A stretch of 64,000 bases of DNA, from NCBI GenBank assembly GCA_016648135.1, contig JADDOH010023046.1, positions 62,001-126,000 on the forward strand, in the 5' to 3' direction. The first letter of the stretch is position 1, and each line of letters opens with the position of its first letter. This DNA comes from Agrypnia vestita. Taxonomy: Eukaryota; Arthropoda; Insecta; Trichoptera; Phryganeidae. Positions 10,201-20,339 of this stretch are shown piece by piece. The notes beneath the pieces are model-generated. The model saw only the letters and a list, made by a program, of their open reading frames with translations, made no database searches and was not told where the DNA came from. The translations under genes and the position numbers were made by a program.

Positions 10201-10771
10201 CATATATAAATGTTGAAGAAGGAATTTTTTTATCTCAGGATGGAAATTTTTTATTTTTCTACTTTATAACTTAGAATTTAAAGTTCAAAATACATTAAAC
10301 ACTACTAATCTGAGTAAATATATCAGTGAATAGTAATTGCGTTTCTATTTATACGAATCCTTATTTAAGGTAGGTACTATATTTAGTTTGTGTTAAGGGA
10401 TGGTGTGCAACCGGATCCGGCTAACGAGGCTGCAGTATGCGAGGGTGTTCCGTAACACGGGGGATTATATTCGTTACATTGTTCTCCAACCTTCGCTAGT
10501 AGGCCGGATAACGAGGGGATGGCTCGACTGAGATTGTGTTAATTATAAGTTGGAATTCTTCTCGCGAATGATGTTTCACAAAGGCAGCGGAGTGGTGGAG
10601 AGGGTTGCACGTTGCAGGAATGCAACTCTGTATATTATTCTTGCCCAGTCATTTAATGTTTTGCTATTTCAATAAAACACAACTTTTAAAAATAGAAAAT
10701 ATGCTTTATCCGAGTTATTATTACGAAACTCCGTTAAAAATATAGTAAAGTTTAAAGTTTAAAAATATAGT
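10201..10771. other. Unassigned, partly GC-richer DNA
   Basis: The segment 10385-10690 is compositionally richer and ends near CAATAAAACACAAC, a polyadenylation-like site. I cannot assign it. Bases 10759-10771 (TTAAAAATATAGT) are the left target duplication of the PLE that follows. Confidence 0.45.
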
Positions 10772-10784
10772 AAAAATTTAAAGA

Positions 10785-10932
10785 ATTAAGGAACACTTAA
10801 GATGTTTAAATAGCAATGGATATTCGGAATTTGCAAACCATTTGCTGGAATACGACCATACTTTCGACATCAATTTAGGTCTTAAAATTTTACAAAATAA
10901 CAAAAATAATACACAATTAGATAGTTTGAAAT
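10785..10932 (+). pseudogene. PLE endonuclease-domain remnant (GIY-YIG C-terminal part)
   Basis: The frame reads RIKEHLRCLNSNGYSEFANH, then LLEYDHTFDINLGLKILQNN and KNNTQLDSLKF before a stop. R-x-K/R-E-H, S-x-F-A-x-H-x-L/H-H-x-F and L-D-S-L-E (here LDSLKF) in this order are the conserved C-terminal half of GIY-YIG domains in PLEs. The GIY and YIG strands themselves and the whole RT are missing because of 5' truncation. A parallel copy with the YIG-equivalent strand is at 55390-55645. Confidence 0.7.
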
Positions 10933-11160
10933 TTTAGAAATAAGAAAAAATATTAACCTCAGTAATATTCAAACAGTCAAATTCAATTCCCAAACAACCC
11001 CATAATTAACATTTTTCCAATTATAAATAAAAAAAAACCAAAGTTGACATCCTTTAATTATTCCCTAACAACACCCCTCACCCCCTTCTATTTACTCCGC
11101 TTACTCTCCACCCCACTAGTTAACTATATAATGATCATTTAATTTTAGTATACATTGTAT

Positions 11161-11201
11161 CCTCCTGAGGAAGGGAACTTCGTTCCCGAAACTTGTAGAG
11201 G
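11161..11201 (+). ncRNA. Hammerhead-ribozyme-like motif, copy B (best preserved)
   Basis: CCUC (11161-11164) pairs with GAGG (11198-11201) as stem I. CUGAGGA is 11165-11171, followed by one extra A. Stem II GGGAAC/GUUCCC with loop UUC is perfect. GAAA is 11188-11191, stem III is AC/GU with loop UU, and the cleavage base is A11197 (GUA). Every invariant hammerhead core base is present. The only departure is the single unpaired A between CUGANGA and stem II, which all copies share in some form. Confidence 0.7.
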
Positions 11202-11309
11202 TGTTTATTCATCTTGAATAAAGAAAATAAATATTTAGTGGTGTGTACCAAATCGTGTTTTATTTAATTATTAAAAATATAGTGATAAAAATAGGGTATG
11301 CTTTATAAA

Positions 11310-11745
11310 CAGAATGACAGTTTTAAGGAATAAGTGATTTAAGAGAAGAAAATATTTTGAAAGGATTCTAAAAAATGATAGTTTCAATATACACATTGAG
11401 ATTAATAAGATTTTCAATAAAATAAAAGTATAAAATTGTACGATCCGCCATTTTAACTGAAACACCAGTCAGAGCGAATGACCGATCAGAGCGGATGATA
11501 TAATGCCTTAGCACTCATCATCGTGTCTTTGAACTGTTTTCATAGACACAATGCAATGTTTACTTTGGCTTGATGTCACGTAGACGCCATGACAGTTTTG
11601 GGCATTTTTGCGCGAAATTATAAATAGTTAGATGAAAATGCAAATATTTGCGTAAAAACTTAGTTTATTACTCAAATAATATTATTTTCGGAAATAGTAG
11701 ACTTGAACCTATATTATAAAAGGTTATTTCAAAAGCTTTCATCAT
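11310..11745. repeat. Interspersed repeat R420, copy 1
   Basis: About 430 bp is paralogous to 51935-52345 in the same orientation. Shared landmarks include AACTGAAAC, GACGCCATGACA, TTTTTGCGCGAAATTA, AAAAACTTAGTTTATTACT, and TTATTTTCGG followed by AATAGAC. There is no coding potential. I do not recognise the class. Confidence 0.75.
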
Positions 11746-12403
11746 GCCTATTACGAAGTACATTAAAATACCACATAAGAAAATTTAAGAACATTTTGCG
11801 GCTCTCGGGTAGTCAACGGTGTAATATTTAATTTTTTATTTTATTTTATTTTTAATTTAAAGACAGGGGCAGATTAGGGCAGGGTGGTTAGTACAGTTAA
11901 ATTTTACAGTAAAATATTAATACATTATACAATATAAAGTACCTATAGTACAACAAGCGACTACAAGATGAACGAAGTTCACAATATCCGCACGACATAA
12001 TAGGCACGTAGGCTCCCAGGTCGACCAAGTCAAAAAATGTATACCCGCGTCTTTGTGGCAGTAAATTTTTTTATTTAGGTTGATTTCCGAAGAGTCCGTC
12101 TTGCATGCTCAAATATTTATATCAAATATACAGGTGTAACAGGGCTAGTCCACAATACTATACAGGTAGCTCCTACCTAAATAGTGAATGAAATATTCAA
12201 GTAACAATGTTTAAAAATATCTATCGCATTTTTTTATTTATTTTAATTTTTTATGTATATAATGGAGATTAGGTAAGTAAACATTATTTCTGACTTATTT
12301 TCTATAAAACTTTAAACTATCGTAAAAGTAATTTAAATTGAAAATCAACAAAAAAAATCATTTAAATTAATACATATTAAATAAATAATCATAAGTCTAT
12401 ATA
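11746..12403. other. Unassigned AT-rich DNA
   Basis: Nothing recognised. TA at 12402-12403 is the left target site of the mariner. Confidence 0.5.
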
Positions 12404-13688
12404 TTAGGTCCTTACATATGAAATTGGAGTTTAGTATGAAAGGAACATAAAGCCGATTTTTTTTTATTATAATATATTTATTTAATCAAAGTATGTACCA
12501 TTGCTATCTATGCACTTTTGCCATCTCATAGGTAGTTCATCGATCCCTTTACTAAAAATACCATTCGGACGGGAATCAATAAAATCTTTGAAGGCGGTTT
12601 GGACTGCCCCATCGGAGTTGAATTTTTTCCTTTGCAAGAAGTTATCCAAATTTCGAAAAAAATGGTAATCTGTTGGGGCAAGGTCCGGAGAGTACGGTGA
12701 ATGTCTTAGACATTCCAATTGAAGCTCCTCTATTTGGTAGCCGTCTGTTGTGCAGTGTGTGGTCTAGCGTTATCATGAAGCAGCAGTGGCCTAGAGCGAT
12801 TAACCAGCCTCGGTTGTTTAGCAGCTAGCTTTTCCATCATGGTTTGCAGTTGCTGACAATAGACATCTGCCGTAAACGTCTGGCCAGATTTAAGAAAGCT
12901 GTAGTGAACGACACCAGCACTAGTCCACCAAACGCTCACAAGTAACTTTTTTGGAGTCAATTTTCGCTTGGGGCATGGTTTGGCTGGTTCGGCAGGGTTC
13001 AGCCATTGCAATGAGCGCTTCCGATTATCGTACAGGATCCACTTTTCATCACAGGTAATAATTCGATTTAAAATCCCTTCATTATTGTGCCGGTTGAGTA
13101 ATGCAACGCAGCAGTCAACGCGCGTTTGTTGATTTGCTTCACTCAATTCGTGAGGTACCCACCTTTCAAGCTTTTTCACCTTACCAATTTGCTTCAAGTG
13201 GATTAAAACAGTTTTATCACTAACACCGCAGCCTGCAGCTAACTCGGATGTTGTTTGCGATGGATCCGCTTCCACAATAGCCTTCAATTCTTCATTATCA
13301 ACTTTGGTCTCCGGCCGTCCACGGGGCTTGTTCTGCAGGTCGAAATTTCCAGAACGAAAACGTTGGAACCAAAAACGCACTGTGTTTTCTTTTGCGGCAC
13401 CGTCGCCATACACATCATTAATCCTTCGAGCCGTTTCTGCAGCACTGGTGCCACGGTGGAACTCGTACTCGTAAATAACGCGATATTTCAAGTTTTTCAT
13501 TTTGTAAACTGAGTGACGCAAAGAAAAAAACAATTGAGGAAAAAACAAATGAATTATAATTTTCAAAACACAAATACATGAGTAAATAGCTGTATAAATT
13601 TGGATTTGGAATTCCTAACCAAAGAGAAGATATTTGAGATCAAATTTGCCAGTACGGCAAAACGCCAATTTCATATGTAAGGACCTAA
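12404..13688 (-). mobile_element. mariner element, near full length
   Basis: Inverted ends start TTAGGTCCTTACATATGAAA and match over 28 of 29 bases (12404-12432 and 13660-13688), each followed by the TA target duplication. At 1285 bp it has the normal mariner length, and it holds one transposase gene on the minus strand. The ends and coding region are so well preserved that the only obvious lesion is a single-base frameshift. Confidence 0.95.
12482..13500 (-). pseudogene. mariner transposase (DD34D), one frameshift
   Basis: This encodes the cut-and-paste transposase of a Tc1/mariner element. I take the start as MKNLKYRVIYEYEF at 13500. An earlier in-frame ATG at 13566 would add 22 hydrophobic residues foreign to the family. 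Seen in order: the N-terminal helix-turn-helix region with ENTVRFWFQRFRSGNFDLQN, the linker GRP, a second HTH, and KLERWVPHELSE. Then comes the catalytic core, with first Asp in TCDEKWILYDN, second Asp in LLHDNARPHTA and third Asp in YSPDLAPTDYHFF. The gene ends in GTYFD at 12482. The WVPHELSE motif, ITCDEKWILYDN and NARPHTA resemble the cecropia subfamily. Total length would be about 340 residues, the family norm. A one-base deletion near 12732 (just after TATK) creates a stop and shifts the last third, including the third catalytic Asp, into another frame. The copy is therefore presumably inactive but young. Confidence 0.95.
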
Positions 13689-13885
13689 TATATATTTTTT
13701 TAATTTCTGCAAGGTCAATCTGCAATCTCTGCAATTATTTTATTTGATTTATATTGAAGTGAAAGAGCTTTTAGTATTTGCCATAAGTTACTTTCAAGAT
13801 TTAATTCATGGGGATAATAATACAACTTAAATTGTCATGTTTTTTTTATTTTTCGTCGAACAGCGAAGGAATAATGCAAATAAAA
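13689..13885. other. Short unassigned spacer
   Basis: Nothing recognised. Confidence 0.5.
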
Positions 13886-14254
13886 TTAACCTTTAACTAT
13901 GGACGTCATTTTCTTACACTTTAAAAGACGTGGGGTCACAGAGACCCCTGTACCTCATGGCCGATATTCAAAGGAAATTTTAGGAATTTTAAAACAAAAC
14001 AAAACACCGTCAAAAATGTTTTGTAAGAAAAACGTAGACGTGGGGTCTCAAAGGCCCCGATTAAAGTTTGAAGATCCGGTATTAACCTGTTTAGCATACA
14101 GCGACGCTTTATGTCTCACTGATCGTTTCGAAACTAAAATGAAAAATACAGAGCGGCTTAGAGCCGAGGGGAGCGGGAAGTGACTTTTTCGTGGAATTCA
14201 CAGAAGGTGAGGGGCTTGCGAGACTCCACGTCCACAGTTTTTTCTTCTTTTTAA
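13886..14254. mobile_element. Possible piggyBac-like MITE
   Basis: TTAA occurs at 13886-13889 and 14251-14254. Just inside the left one is CCTTTAACTATGGACGTC, and the right side reads ACGTCCACAGTTTTTTC, an imperfect inverted repeat. Interior palindromes GTGGGGTCACAGAGACCCC and GTGGGGTCTCAAAGGCCCC, with the complement-like GCGAGACTCCACG at the right, resemble the subterminal repeats of piggyBac-like elements. A 94-codon frame inside (13899-14183) encodes no transposase motif. The superfamily is an inference. Confidence 0.45.
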
Positions 14255-14339
14255 TCTTTCTTTTCTAAAAAAAATAGAGATGCGAACACGGAATACCTAC
14301 ATGTCACATCAATATTCCTTCAATATTCAAACTAAGCTA

Positions 14340-14450
14340 AACGCTTGTGCTATGAAAATAGGACTATCTTGCTGGTCTTGGGTGAGGTTCGAATCCGCGA
14401 CCTTTAGATCACGAGGCGATAGTCCTAACCACAAGTCCAACTAGCTACTT
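14340..14450 (-). mobile_element. tRNA-like SINE head
   Basis: On the minus strand, GTAGCTAGTTGGACTTGTGG and TTAGGACTATCGCCTCGTGA lead to the B-box-like GCGGATTCGAACCTC. It resembles a pol III head but does not close a proper acceptor stem. It is followed (minus strand) by A-rich DNA, as expected for a retroposed tRNA fragment. Confidence 0.45.
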
Positions 14451-14460
14451 TTTTAGGTTA

Positions 14461-15096
14461 AGGTTTTAGGTTAAAGGTTAAGATCCCAGAAGTCAATCAA
14501 ATCAACGAAAGTAAAAAATTAAAATTTCAGATGAAAATCAATTGATGTAATAATGAGATAATAAGTAAGGACATTTCACTTGGAACTAGTTTCACACACA
14601 TATCCATTCATCAAAAAAATTAAAGTAAAATATTTAGTAAAAGTATTTCAGATATTCATGATTCACTCTCCTTCGTATCCGGTTTAACATAACTAAAGAT
14701 CATGACCTTTCTGTTATTGTTAATGATACACTAGTCTTTTCCATCAAACTCCATTCTGGTCTGTGCATATACCAGGGGATTGGAAAGCCAATCCTCTTAG
14801 CGATATTTCTTTTATCCACCCACTATACAAGTTTTGCAATAAGTCAAAAATAAGGAAACGGCGAAGGCATTTAAGGGAAAATCTGTCTTTGAAAACTCTT
14901 TTAAATTGGATTTCTGTACAAGCACCTGGCTTTTCATGGTATTCATGTTCACATCTCAAAAGAACCAACGTTCCTTTCAAGAGGTCTAGAAATTATTGTT
15001 TCTATAGCATGAAGGAATTTTAGGCGAAAACGAGTATAATTATCAACGTCATCGGTACGTGGCTAATAATAATTATTTTTCAGTAAGTTACGGTAC
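14461..15096. other. Unassigned DNA
   Basis: Opposite-strand frames at 14744-14980 and 14763-15023 are open but show no motif. They may be remnants of an unidentified element. Confidence 0.4.
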
Positions 15097-15480
15097 TGTC
15101 ACGTGTCGTGGCTGCGGGAGGAATTAATGAAACGCTGGAATTGAATAACAGATTTATAGATTACTGATTAATTGATTAACTAAAGGTACAAAGTCACTTA
15201 AAATTATTTGACTTAATGCTATTATTTAAATTAAACTATTTTGTAAATTTATCACTCGTAATTATACACTTTCTAATCGCTTTAATACTTAATTCACTAT
15301 TCACTAGAACTTCGGTTTATTTCGCTACGTAAGAACTATTCCAGAGTATTCGCTGTCGAATTACGTGTCGCTCGTTTGACCACCCTTACTTTCGTAAAAA
15401 GCGCGCCCAAAAACAACAACAACGTACTCCCGCGCGCGGTCCTATTTATATCTGCTAATGCTGATATCGAAACCTCTAAA
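15097..15480 (-). promoter_or_regulatory. Possible LTR-like promoter segment, copy 2
   Basis: The segment starts TGTCACGTGTCGTGGCTG on the plus strand. On the minus strand it has GCAGATATAAATAGGACCGC, a TATA box before a GC-rich stretch. It resembles 3629-4090 in both the terminal TGTCACG and the TATA placement. A chance 98-codon frame overlaps on the plus strand. Solo LTR is the most likely reading, but boundaries are not established. Confidence 0.3.
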
Positions 15481-15859
15481 CATTTCCATCATGTTATCCA
15501 GGCTTTTATAAATGTTTCACGATACTCCCCGAAAGCCGTAGATTATGCTAGGCCGTTCTGGAGTCTTCGAAAGTGTTGTGATCATTTCAAACAACTGTCA
15601 TTATTCGAGTGTCTTAATCTAACAATTAAATTGTGCGTTTACTCATGTACGCGTGGTAGAAGTAATACTTAAAAACCAAAATAAAGTTGTAAAAATCTGC
15701 ACTCATCATTGTCGATTATTTTCTCGAGTTTCACAAAAAGAATTAAAACTCATACTTGTAGAAATGTAACCTCGTATATTTATAATATTTCAGGCAATTA
15801 AAAACGTTCTCAAATTAATGGTTCGCGTTATAGATAAGCCCTGCTCTTACAATGTGTAA

Positions 15860-16476
15860 TCATCATCATCTTCACTCTTGTCTCTACAACCCCTGGTGAG
15901 TCTTGTCTTTCTCAAGCGTCTTCCTTCACTCATCTCAGTTAAGTGCCAACTCTCTCCAGTTCAGAAGCTTCAAGGCAGAAATATCTTTGAGCAGAAATAT
16001 CTTCCTATGTTTCTTCGCCCTATCGGCCTTGAGTTAAGCAGGGACTTTGGTGCTTGATTGCTAGGTAGTGTGCTCGGTCATTCTTTCCACATGACCCAGC
16101 CACCGCGGTCTTCCAAGTTTTATAAATTTTGTGACCTTTATCTCCTCAGAGTACAGAGCTCCTTGTTGTTACGTAACGTCTGATCAAATAAAACGTCAAA
16201 GTCCATTTTATAGAACCGGTCCGAAGATACGCCTCAAAATTTTCTTTCAAAAACGTCCAGTGCTCGCTCATTTCTTTTAGTTAGTACTCACATCTCAGCT
16301 GCATACGTGAGCACTGGCCTAATAAGCATTTTGTACACTGATGCCTTGGTGTTTCTGGACAGCATTCTGGATTTTAACTGATTTTGTAGGCTGAAAAACT
16401 GCGATTTGCGCTCAATATGTACTTCTAAATCTCCTCTCTTGTACAAGGTGTAATACAGTATATTTTTGACGGGCAA
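15860..16476 (-). pseudogene. LINE reverse-transcriptase C-terminal fragment
   Basis: On the minus strand the frame starts near 16476 with LKSRMLSRNTKASVYKMLIR and PVLTYAAEM, the classical end of the RT thumb in RTE-like elements (x-S-R-x-L-S-R-x-T-K, then Y-K-x-L-I-x-P-V-L-x-Y-x-x-E). After a stop and frame changes it continues through FERKILRRIFGPV (16270-16230), LGRPRWLGHVERM (about 16090-16130) and a GRP-less tail to THQGL near 15890. It is a dead fragment with several stops. The left end, just before a CAT microsatellite-like run (15860-15875), is the 3' side. Confidence 0.75.
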
Positions 16477-17254
16477 GGAAGAATCAGCGGTAGTTATATC
16501 ATATGGTTGCCGCGTTACCGTCAGCGCATACGAGATTCTAGTCTTTCTCCAGGCGTGTTATTTCTTTTTCTGCCGTGAATTTGAACGAAATTATTGTATT
16601 TAGATATTGCTATAACATTAATTTCAAATGAATTTCGTGGTCTCGCATTTTCGTTACATTTTGCTTTCCGCTACGTGCCCCATTACATGGTTTCGTAAAA
16701 AATAGTCCGAAAAAATAATAAATCAGTCAGTAAATTGATTAGGGTATGAAGAACATTTGGGTGAGGAGAGGAGCAAAAGAGAAGATGTGACTTGTTTTGC
16801 AGGCAAGCAACAGTAGAAATGTGTTGAATAAAGTAGGAAACTAAGAGAATTAAAAATAAAGATGTTTCAAGGAGAGTGCAAGAAAATAATCGAAAATCGG
16901 GAGTGTCATTGGATAGGACAGATAGACCAATTGCAAATCTCATGTACGTGGTTGAATAAAACTGGGGGAAGATAAAGACCAAGGCTAGGATGAATAAGGC
17001 GATAGCAGACACTCACATGAAACTTCTGTATGGACAGGAACCCGGTGAACTTTCTATCGGCAAGAACACAATTCTATATATGAAAGAATGTGATAGTATT
17101 CAAAGAATGTAAAATTTTGGTTTTTATTTCTTAGTTGGAGTAGTGAAATGACCTTTATATTGTTTTTAACCAATTTTTGTAAATATATTTTACATGGTGT
17201 GATATATTTTTTTATTATTATTATTTTTAAATACCTTAATTAATAAATATAAGG
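16477..17254. other. Unassigned DNA
   Basis: Frames on both strands (for example 16683-17012, -) lack motifs. Nothing recognised. Confidence 0.4.
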
Positions 17255-17345
17255 CAGTGTGGCATCGAATCTTCTCTGCCTAACCCTTGCAAAGAAATGA
17301 CGTGTTGATAAAGTATGTTAGTAATCTCTGCAAACACAGAATAAT
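17255..17345 (+). mobile_element. LINE tail (family R), degenerate copy
   Basis: The segment CGAATCTTCTCTGCCTAACC, CTTGCAAAGAAATGACGTG is a diverged version of the CTCTGCCTACC...GGCGTGATG module. Confidence 0.45.
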
Positions 17346-18000
17346 TTATAATAGAACCATGTATAGCCCGTCTTAAAATGAGTTTGGTTCGATGGCTATA
17401 AAAGTTTAGGTTTATAAGTATTTTACAACCCCTAGGAGACCGGTGTTATTGACTGGTAAGAATGGAACTGTAGAAGGTACATGGCGGAATTAAAGTTTCA
17501 AAACATTCTGGAGCATTCTTTTGGTGAACAAGCATTATGTACCTGAGAAACGAAGTGATATTTTTCTCAGAATATTTTTCTTGGATATAAAAGTTTTAAA
17601 ATGTATTTTTTGAAAATAAATAAAAGTTACTCCGGTGTAAAATAAATCTTCACTGAACTAATCACATGTGGGGAGTCATCTTTATACCCTTAACTACGTC
17701 TTATTGGAAGGTACCTGGACTGACGATATTTTAATGGAAAATATTCCGTGGAACTAACGCAAGTGGTGCATTTTGTTCCGGTCATATATATAGAAAACTG
17801 GTCGAATATATCCCTAGCACGTATGCAGTTAACATAAGTCGTAGAAGAGTGAGATGTTTTTATTGTCTTGCCTTTTTTACAACCTGGGCCGTGACACGTC
17901 TTTTAAATAGCCTCCCATTCTCCCGATATACGATGGAATTATCCTGTGTTTAGTTCCTAATCTTGATAAATACCCGTCTTCTAACTTTTCGCTAAAATGT
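17346..18000. other. Unassigned DNA
   Basis: Nothing recognised. Confidence 0.5.
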
Positions 18001-18058
18001 TATCTGCTTGTATATATTTATTTAATTTATTAATTAAATTAATATATACAAGCAGATA
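18001..18058. repeat. Inverted repeat with 17-bp perfect outer arms
   Basis: TATCTGCTTGTATATAT (18001-18017) is complementary to 18042-18058. The AT-rich spacer of 24 bp is itself partly palindromic. A 60-codon frame across it is a by-product. Confidence 0.9.
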
Positions 18059-18772
18059 CATAACTGTAAAAATGTTGACAAAATTATTTATTTATTGCTC
18101 GACCTTATCCAGGAATAAATATTTCATGATACTTCTTATAAATACGCAGCTAAGTCTGACAACAATTGAATTCTTATAGCTTATATAGAAAACGACGAAT
18201 AAAAAAAGGACAATAAAATTTCAAACAAAAAAGAAAAATAAAAAATGATTGAAAAATAATTAAGTAATTCTGAATAAGGTATAACATATCAGAATTAACT
18301 TTTTAATTTATTAATACCCAACAAATTAAATATTTAATTTGTTAATATTAATTAGTATAATTAATACAAGATTAATGAAATAACACGATGATTTACTTGT
18401 ATTAGTCTCATTTAATATTCATAGAATCTTAATATATGTATACAAATGTGGTTAACCTACCTACAGATATAAAGGGGAAGAAACACCCAGCTAAGAATAT
18501 CCCCCTTGGAAACCTTTTGTAATACAGCGCAACTTAAATGGATAGTAATGAATGTAACATAATACAATTTTAATGAATGTGGATTATTAATTATGATTAT
18601 TATACAGAAAGAAATACAGATTATTGCGTCGTTAACTCTAACAAAAAATTAGTATTCAGAACTTACTTCAGTTTTTAATCGCAAAGATTAAAAATTATGC
18701 TTAACTTTGTTAAACTCCAGTAGTTAATTAAATATCCTCACTTACTTCAATGAATATTTTTTACAATTAATA
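18059..18772. other. Unassigned, very AT-rich DNA
   Basis: Low-complexity AT sequence with ATTAA/TTAAT runs. Nothing recognised. Confidence 0.5.
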
Positions 18773-18810
18773 AAAATAAACTTAGTTTTCACCACTTTTG
18801 TATTGAAAAA

Positions 18811-18851
18811 TATCAACATGTTTCAGAGCCCATGGCCCCTTCGTCAGGATA
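18811..18851 (-). ncRNA. Hammerhead-ribozyme-like motif, copy C
   Basis: UAUC/GAUA forms stem I. The core CUGACGA is intact and is followed by an extra A. Stem II is GGGGCC/GGCUCU with loop AUG (two G-U pairs). GAAA, self-complementary stem III ACAUGU and cleavage-site U follow. All core bases are present. Confidence 0.65.
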
Positions 18852-18944
18852 GAATTGTATACTAACAAAATTAAATTCAAAAATCGAAGTATAGACAATC
18901 AAAATATTAAAAAAAAAAATAATGGAAAATGAATAATCATAAAG

Positions 18945-19076
18945 TACCTACTTAACATGAAAATAAATTTAAGAGATAACTATTTGTAAAAAGGGCCTGG
19001 TTATTTATAACATTCAATTTAATATTAACACTTTTTCTTATTTCTAAAATTTCTAATATATCAAACTGATAATACA
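18945..19076 (-). pseudogene. PLE C-terminal coding remnant
   Basis: The minus-strand frame reads LYYQFDILEILEIRKSVNIK, then LNVINNQALFTNSYLLNLFS and a stop. The pattern L-D-x-L-E-x-x-E-I-x-K, then L-N-x-Q/N and S-x-L-L-N is the end of the GIY-YIG domain in PLEs. It is the same region as 32035-32130 (LEIRKNVNIKSN). Confidence 0.6.
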
Positions 19077-19141
19077 GCGCATCTATTTACTTTTGTATTG
19101 ATATTTTTCAATACAAAAGTGGTGAAAAGTAAGTTTATTTT

Positions 19142-19440
19142 CATAAAATTATTTTGTTATGAAGATCTTTTTTTTGATTACGGAATGGATCAATGGTTAT
19201 CCGAATCTTTTCACGTGATAGAAGAGGGGATGACTATGATCGTTTTTTAACGGTAATTTTTAATGAAAAGAATTTGTAATATAAGTTACTAAATGTACCT
19301 ATATTATTTTTTTTGTTTTTTTTTAATAAAACTTTTGTATCAAAACCATCCAAGGAAAATGGGATGAATAAGTGAATAACGAGAATACCTAATTGATTTA
19401 CTGGCTTATTAGTCTTGGAATACGTTTGAAAAAGGTAGCT
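19142..19440. other. Unassigned AT-rich DNA
   Basis: T runs near 19310-19330. Nothing else. Confidence 0.5.
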
Positions 19441-19490
19441 AATTAACTAACTAACTAACCATCACGCCGTTTCCCGAAACAGTAAGCGCC
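19441..19490 (-). mobile_element. LINE tail (family R) on the complement
   Basis: The plus strand has TAACTAACTAACTAACCATC followed by ACGCCGTTTCCCG. Its complement is GGAAACGGCGTGATGGTTAG plus a TTAG tail, matching 44700-44740. Confidence 0.6.
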
Positions 19491-19559
19491 ATATTTTCCT
19501 ATCTTGGCACACCACTTTTGCTTTGGCTACATTTAAAAAATGGGAAAATTATAAAATAA

Positions 19560-20040
19560 TTCATCTTCTTCTTCTTTTTCTTGGCGTTTCACTCCTATGG
19601 GGTGTTCTTGCCACAAAACAAGTGTTACTCCATTGGCAATGGGTGTGATGGTTGCGTTTTTTTCTCTCTTTTATTTTAGAAATTTAAAATGGAAACAATT
19701 CGTTTTAGGATAAACGTTATTCTGTATGGATGATTCAATTATATTAGTAATGGAAAAGGATATGGGGTACACACCGTTAGCTTTTAGGAATCTTGTTAGT
19801 AATTTTAAAGTGATTTGATCATTGGAAGATAAGAGGGTTGGGATGTTGATGGGGAATGGAATATTGTAATGAGTAAGATATTGAATAATATTTGAATAAC
19901 GGTAATTGACGGGGCATCCAAAAAATATGTGATCTAAATTTCTTCGTCCATCTGGCATTCACACGTAGGAGAGTCCGAATGCTGATTTTAAAAAGATGGC
20001 TATTCATGCAACAGACTTGCTTTATTCTTATTTAAATTAT
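19560..20040 (-). pseudogene. LINE ORF2 C-terminal fragment with CC-DHI-C motif
   Basis: On the minus strand, SPTCECQMDE (about 19975) leads after a frame change to NLDHIFFGCPVNYRYSNIIQ. C-x-C, then 10-13 residues, D/E-x-x-x-H-I-x-F-x-C-P is the C-terminal zinc-knuckle-like motif of Jockey/R1-type LINEs. The frame stays open to a stop at 19671. A T-rich and CTT-rich 3' stretch follows (19560-19670). It is frameshifted and 5'-truncated, so not functional. Confidence 0.65.
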
Positions 20041-20339
20041 CACTTCTTCCTTCAGGACCGATTCAAAGCTATAATAACAAAAAAAAAAAATTATACCACG
20101 CGTAGTATCTATTAATTACTTATTAACAAATATTAAGCGTGTAAAATTCCTACTGATTATTTAATAAATCTTTCGTTCTATATCTACGTGTATACTATTT
20201 TCACTCATATTAATTTTTATGGGCATTCCTTAGACATAATAATTTATTATGCATTTATTTCTTGAGAATATAGGTCCAAGTAAGCTATTGTATTATATAC
20301 CAATATACAACATAATTAATGTTGATGATATGATTAAAA
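20041..20339. other. Unassigned AT-rich DNA
   Basis: Nothing recognised. Confidence 0.5.

Larger units (their letters stand above)
10772..11270 (+). mobile_element. 5'-truncated Penelope-like element (copy B)
   Basis: A 499-bp insertion is flanked by a 13-bp direct repeat TTAAAAATATAGT (10759-10771 and 11271-11283). From its 5' end it carries a remnant of the PLE GIY-YIG endonuclease domain, an untranslated stretch with a C-rich part (11080-11125), the best-preserved hammerhead-like motif in the window (11161-11201), and a terminal segment with AATAAAG and TTTAGTGGTG. The same order (GIY-YIG remnant, C-rich UTR, ribozyme motif, TAGTGGTG tail) is seen at 32011-32340 and 55150-55690. Confidence 0.75.
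18773..19141 (-). mobile_element. 5'-truncated PLE with inverted tail (copy C)
   Basis: Ends of about 44 bp, 18773-18816 and 19098-19141, are inverted copies (AATACAAAAGTGGTGAAAA shared). Between them on the minus strand lie a PLE C-terminal coding remnant (19070-18945), a UTR, and a hammerhead-like motif (18811-18851). So the element's own 3' tail is present in the normal place and again, inverted, at its truncated 5' end. This arrangement repeats in copies A, D, E and G. Confidence 0.75.

Noticed and set aside
13255..13512. 85-codon plus-strand frame
   Set aside because: Antisense shadow of the mariner transposase.
13899..14183. 94-codon frame as a host gene
   Set aside because: It consists largely of the repeated GTGGGGTC...GACCCC blocks of a MITE-like element.
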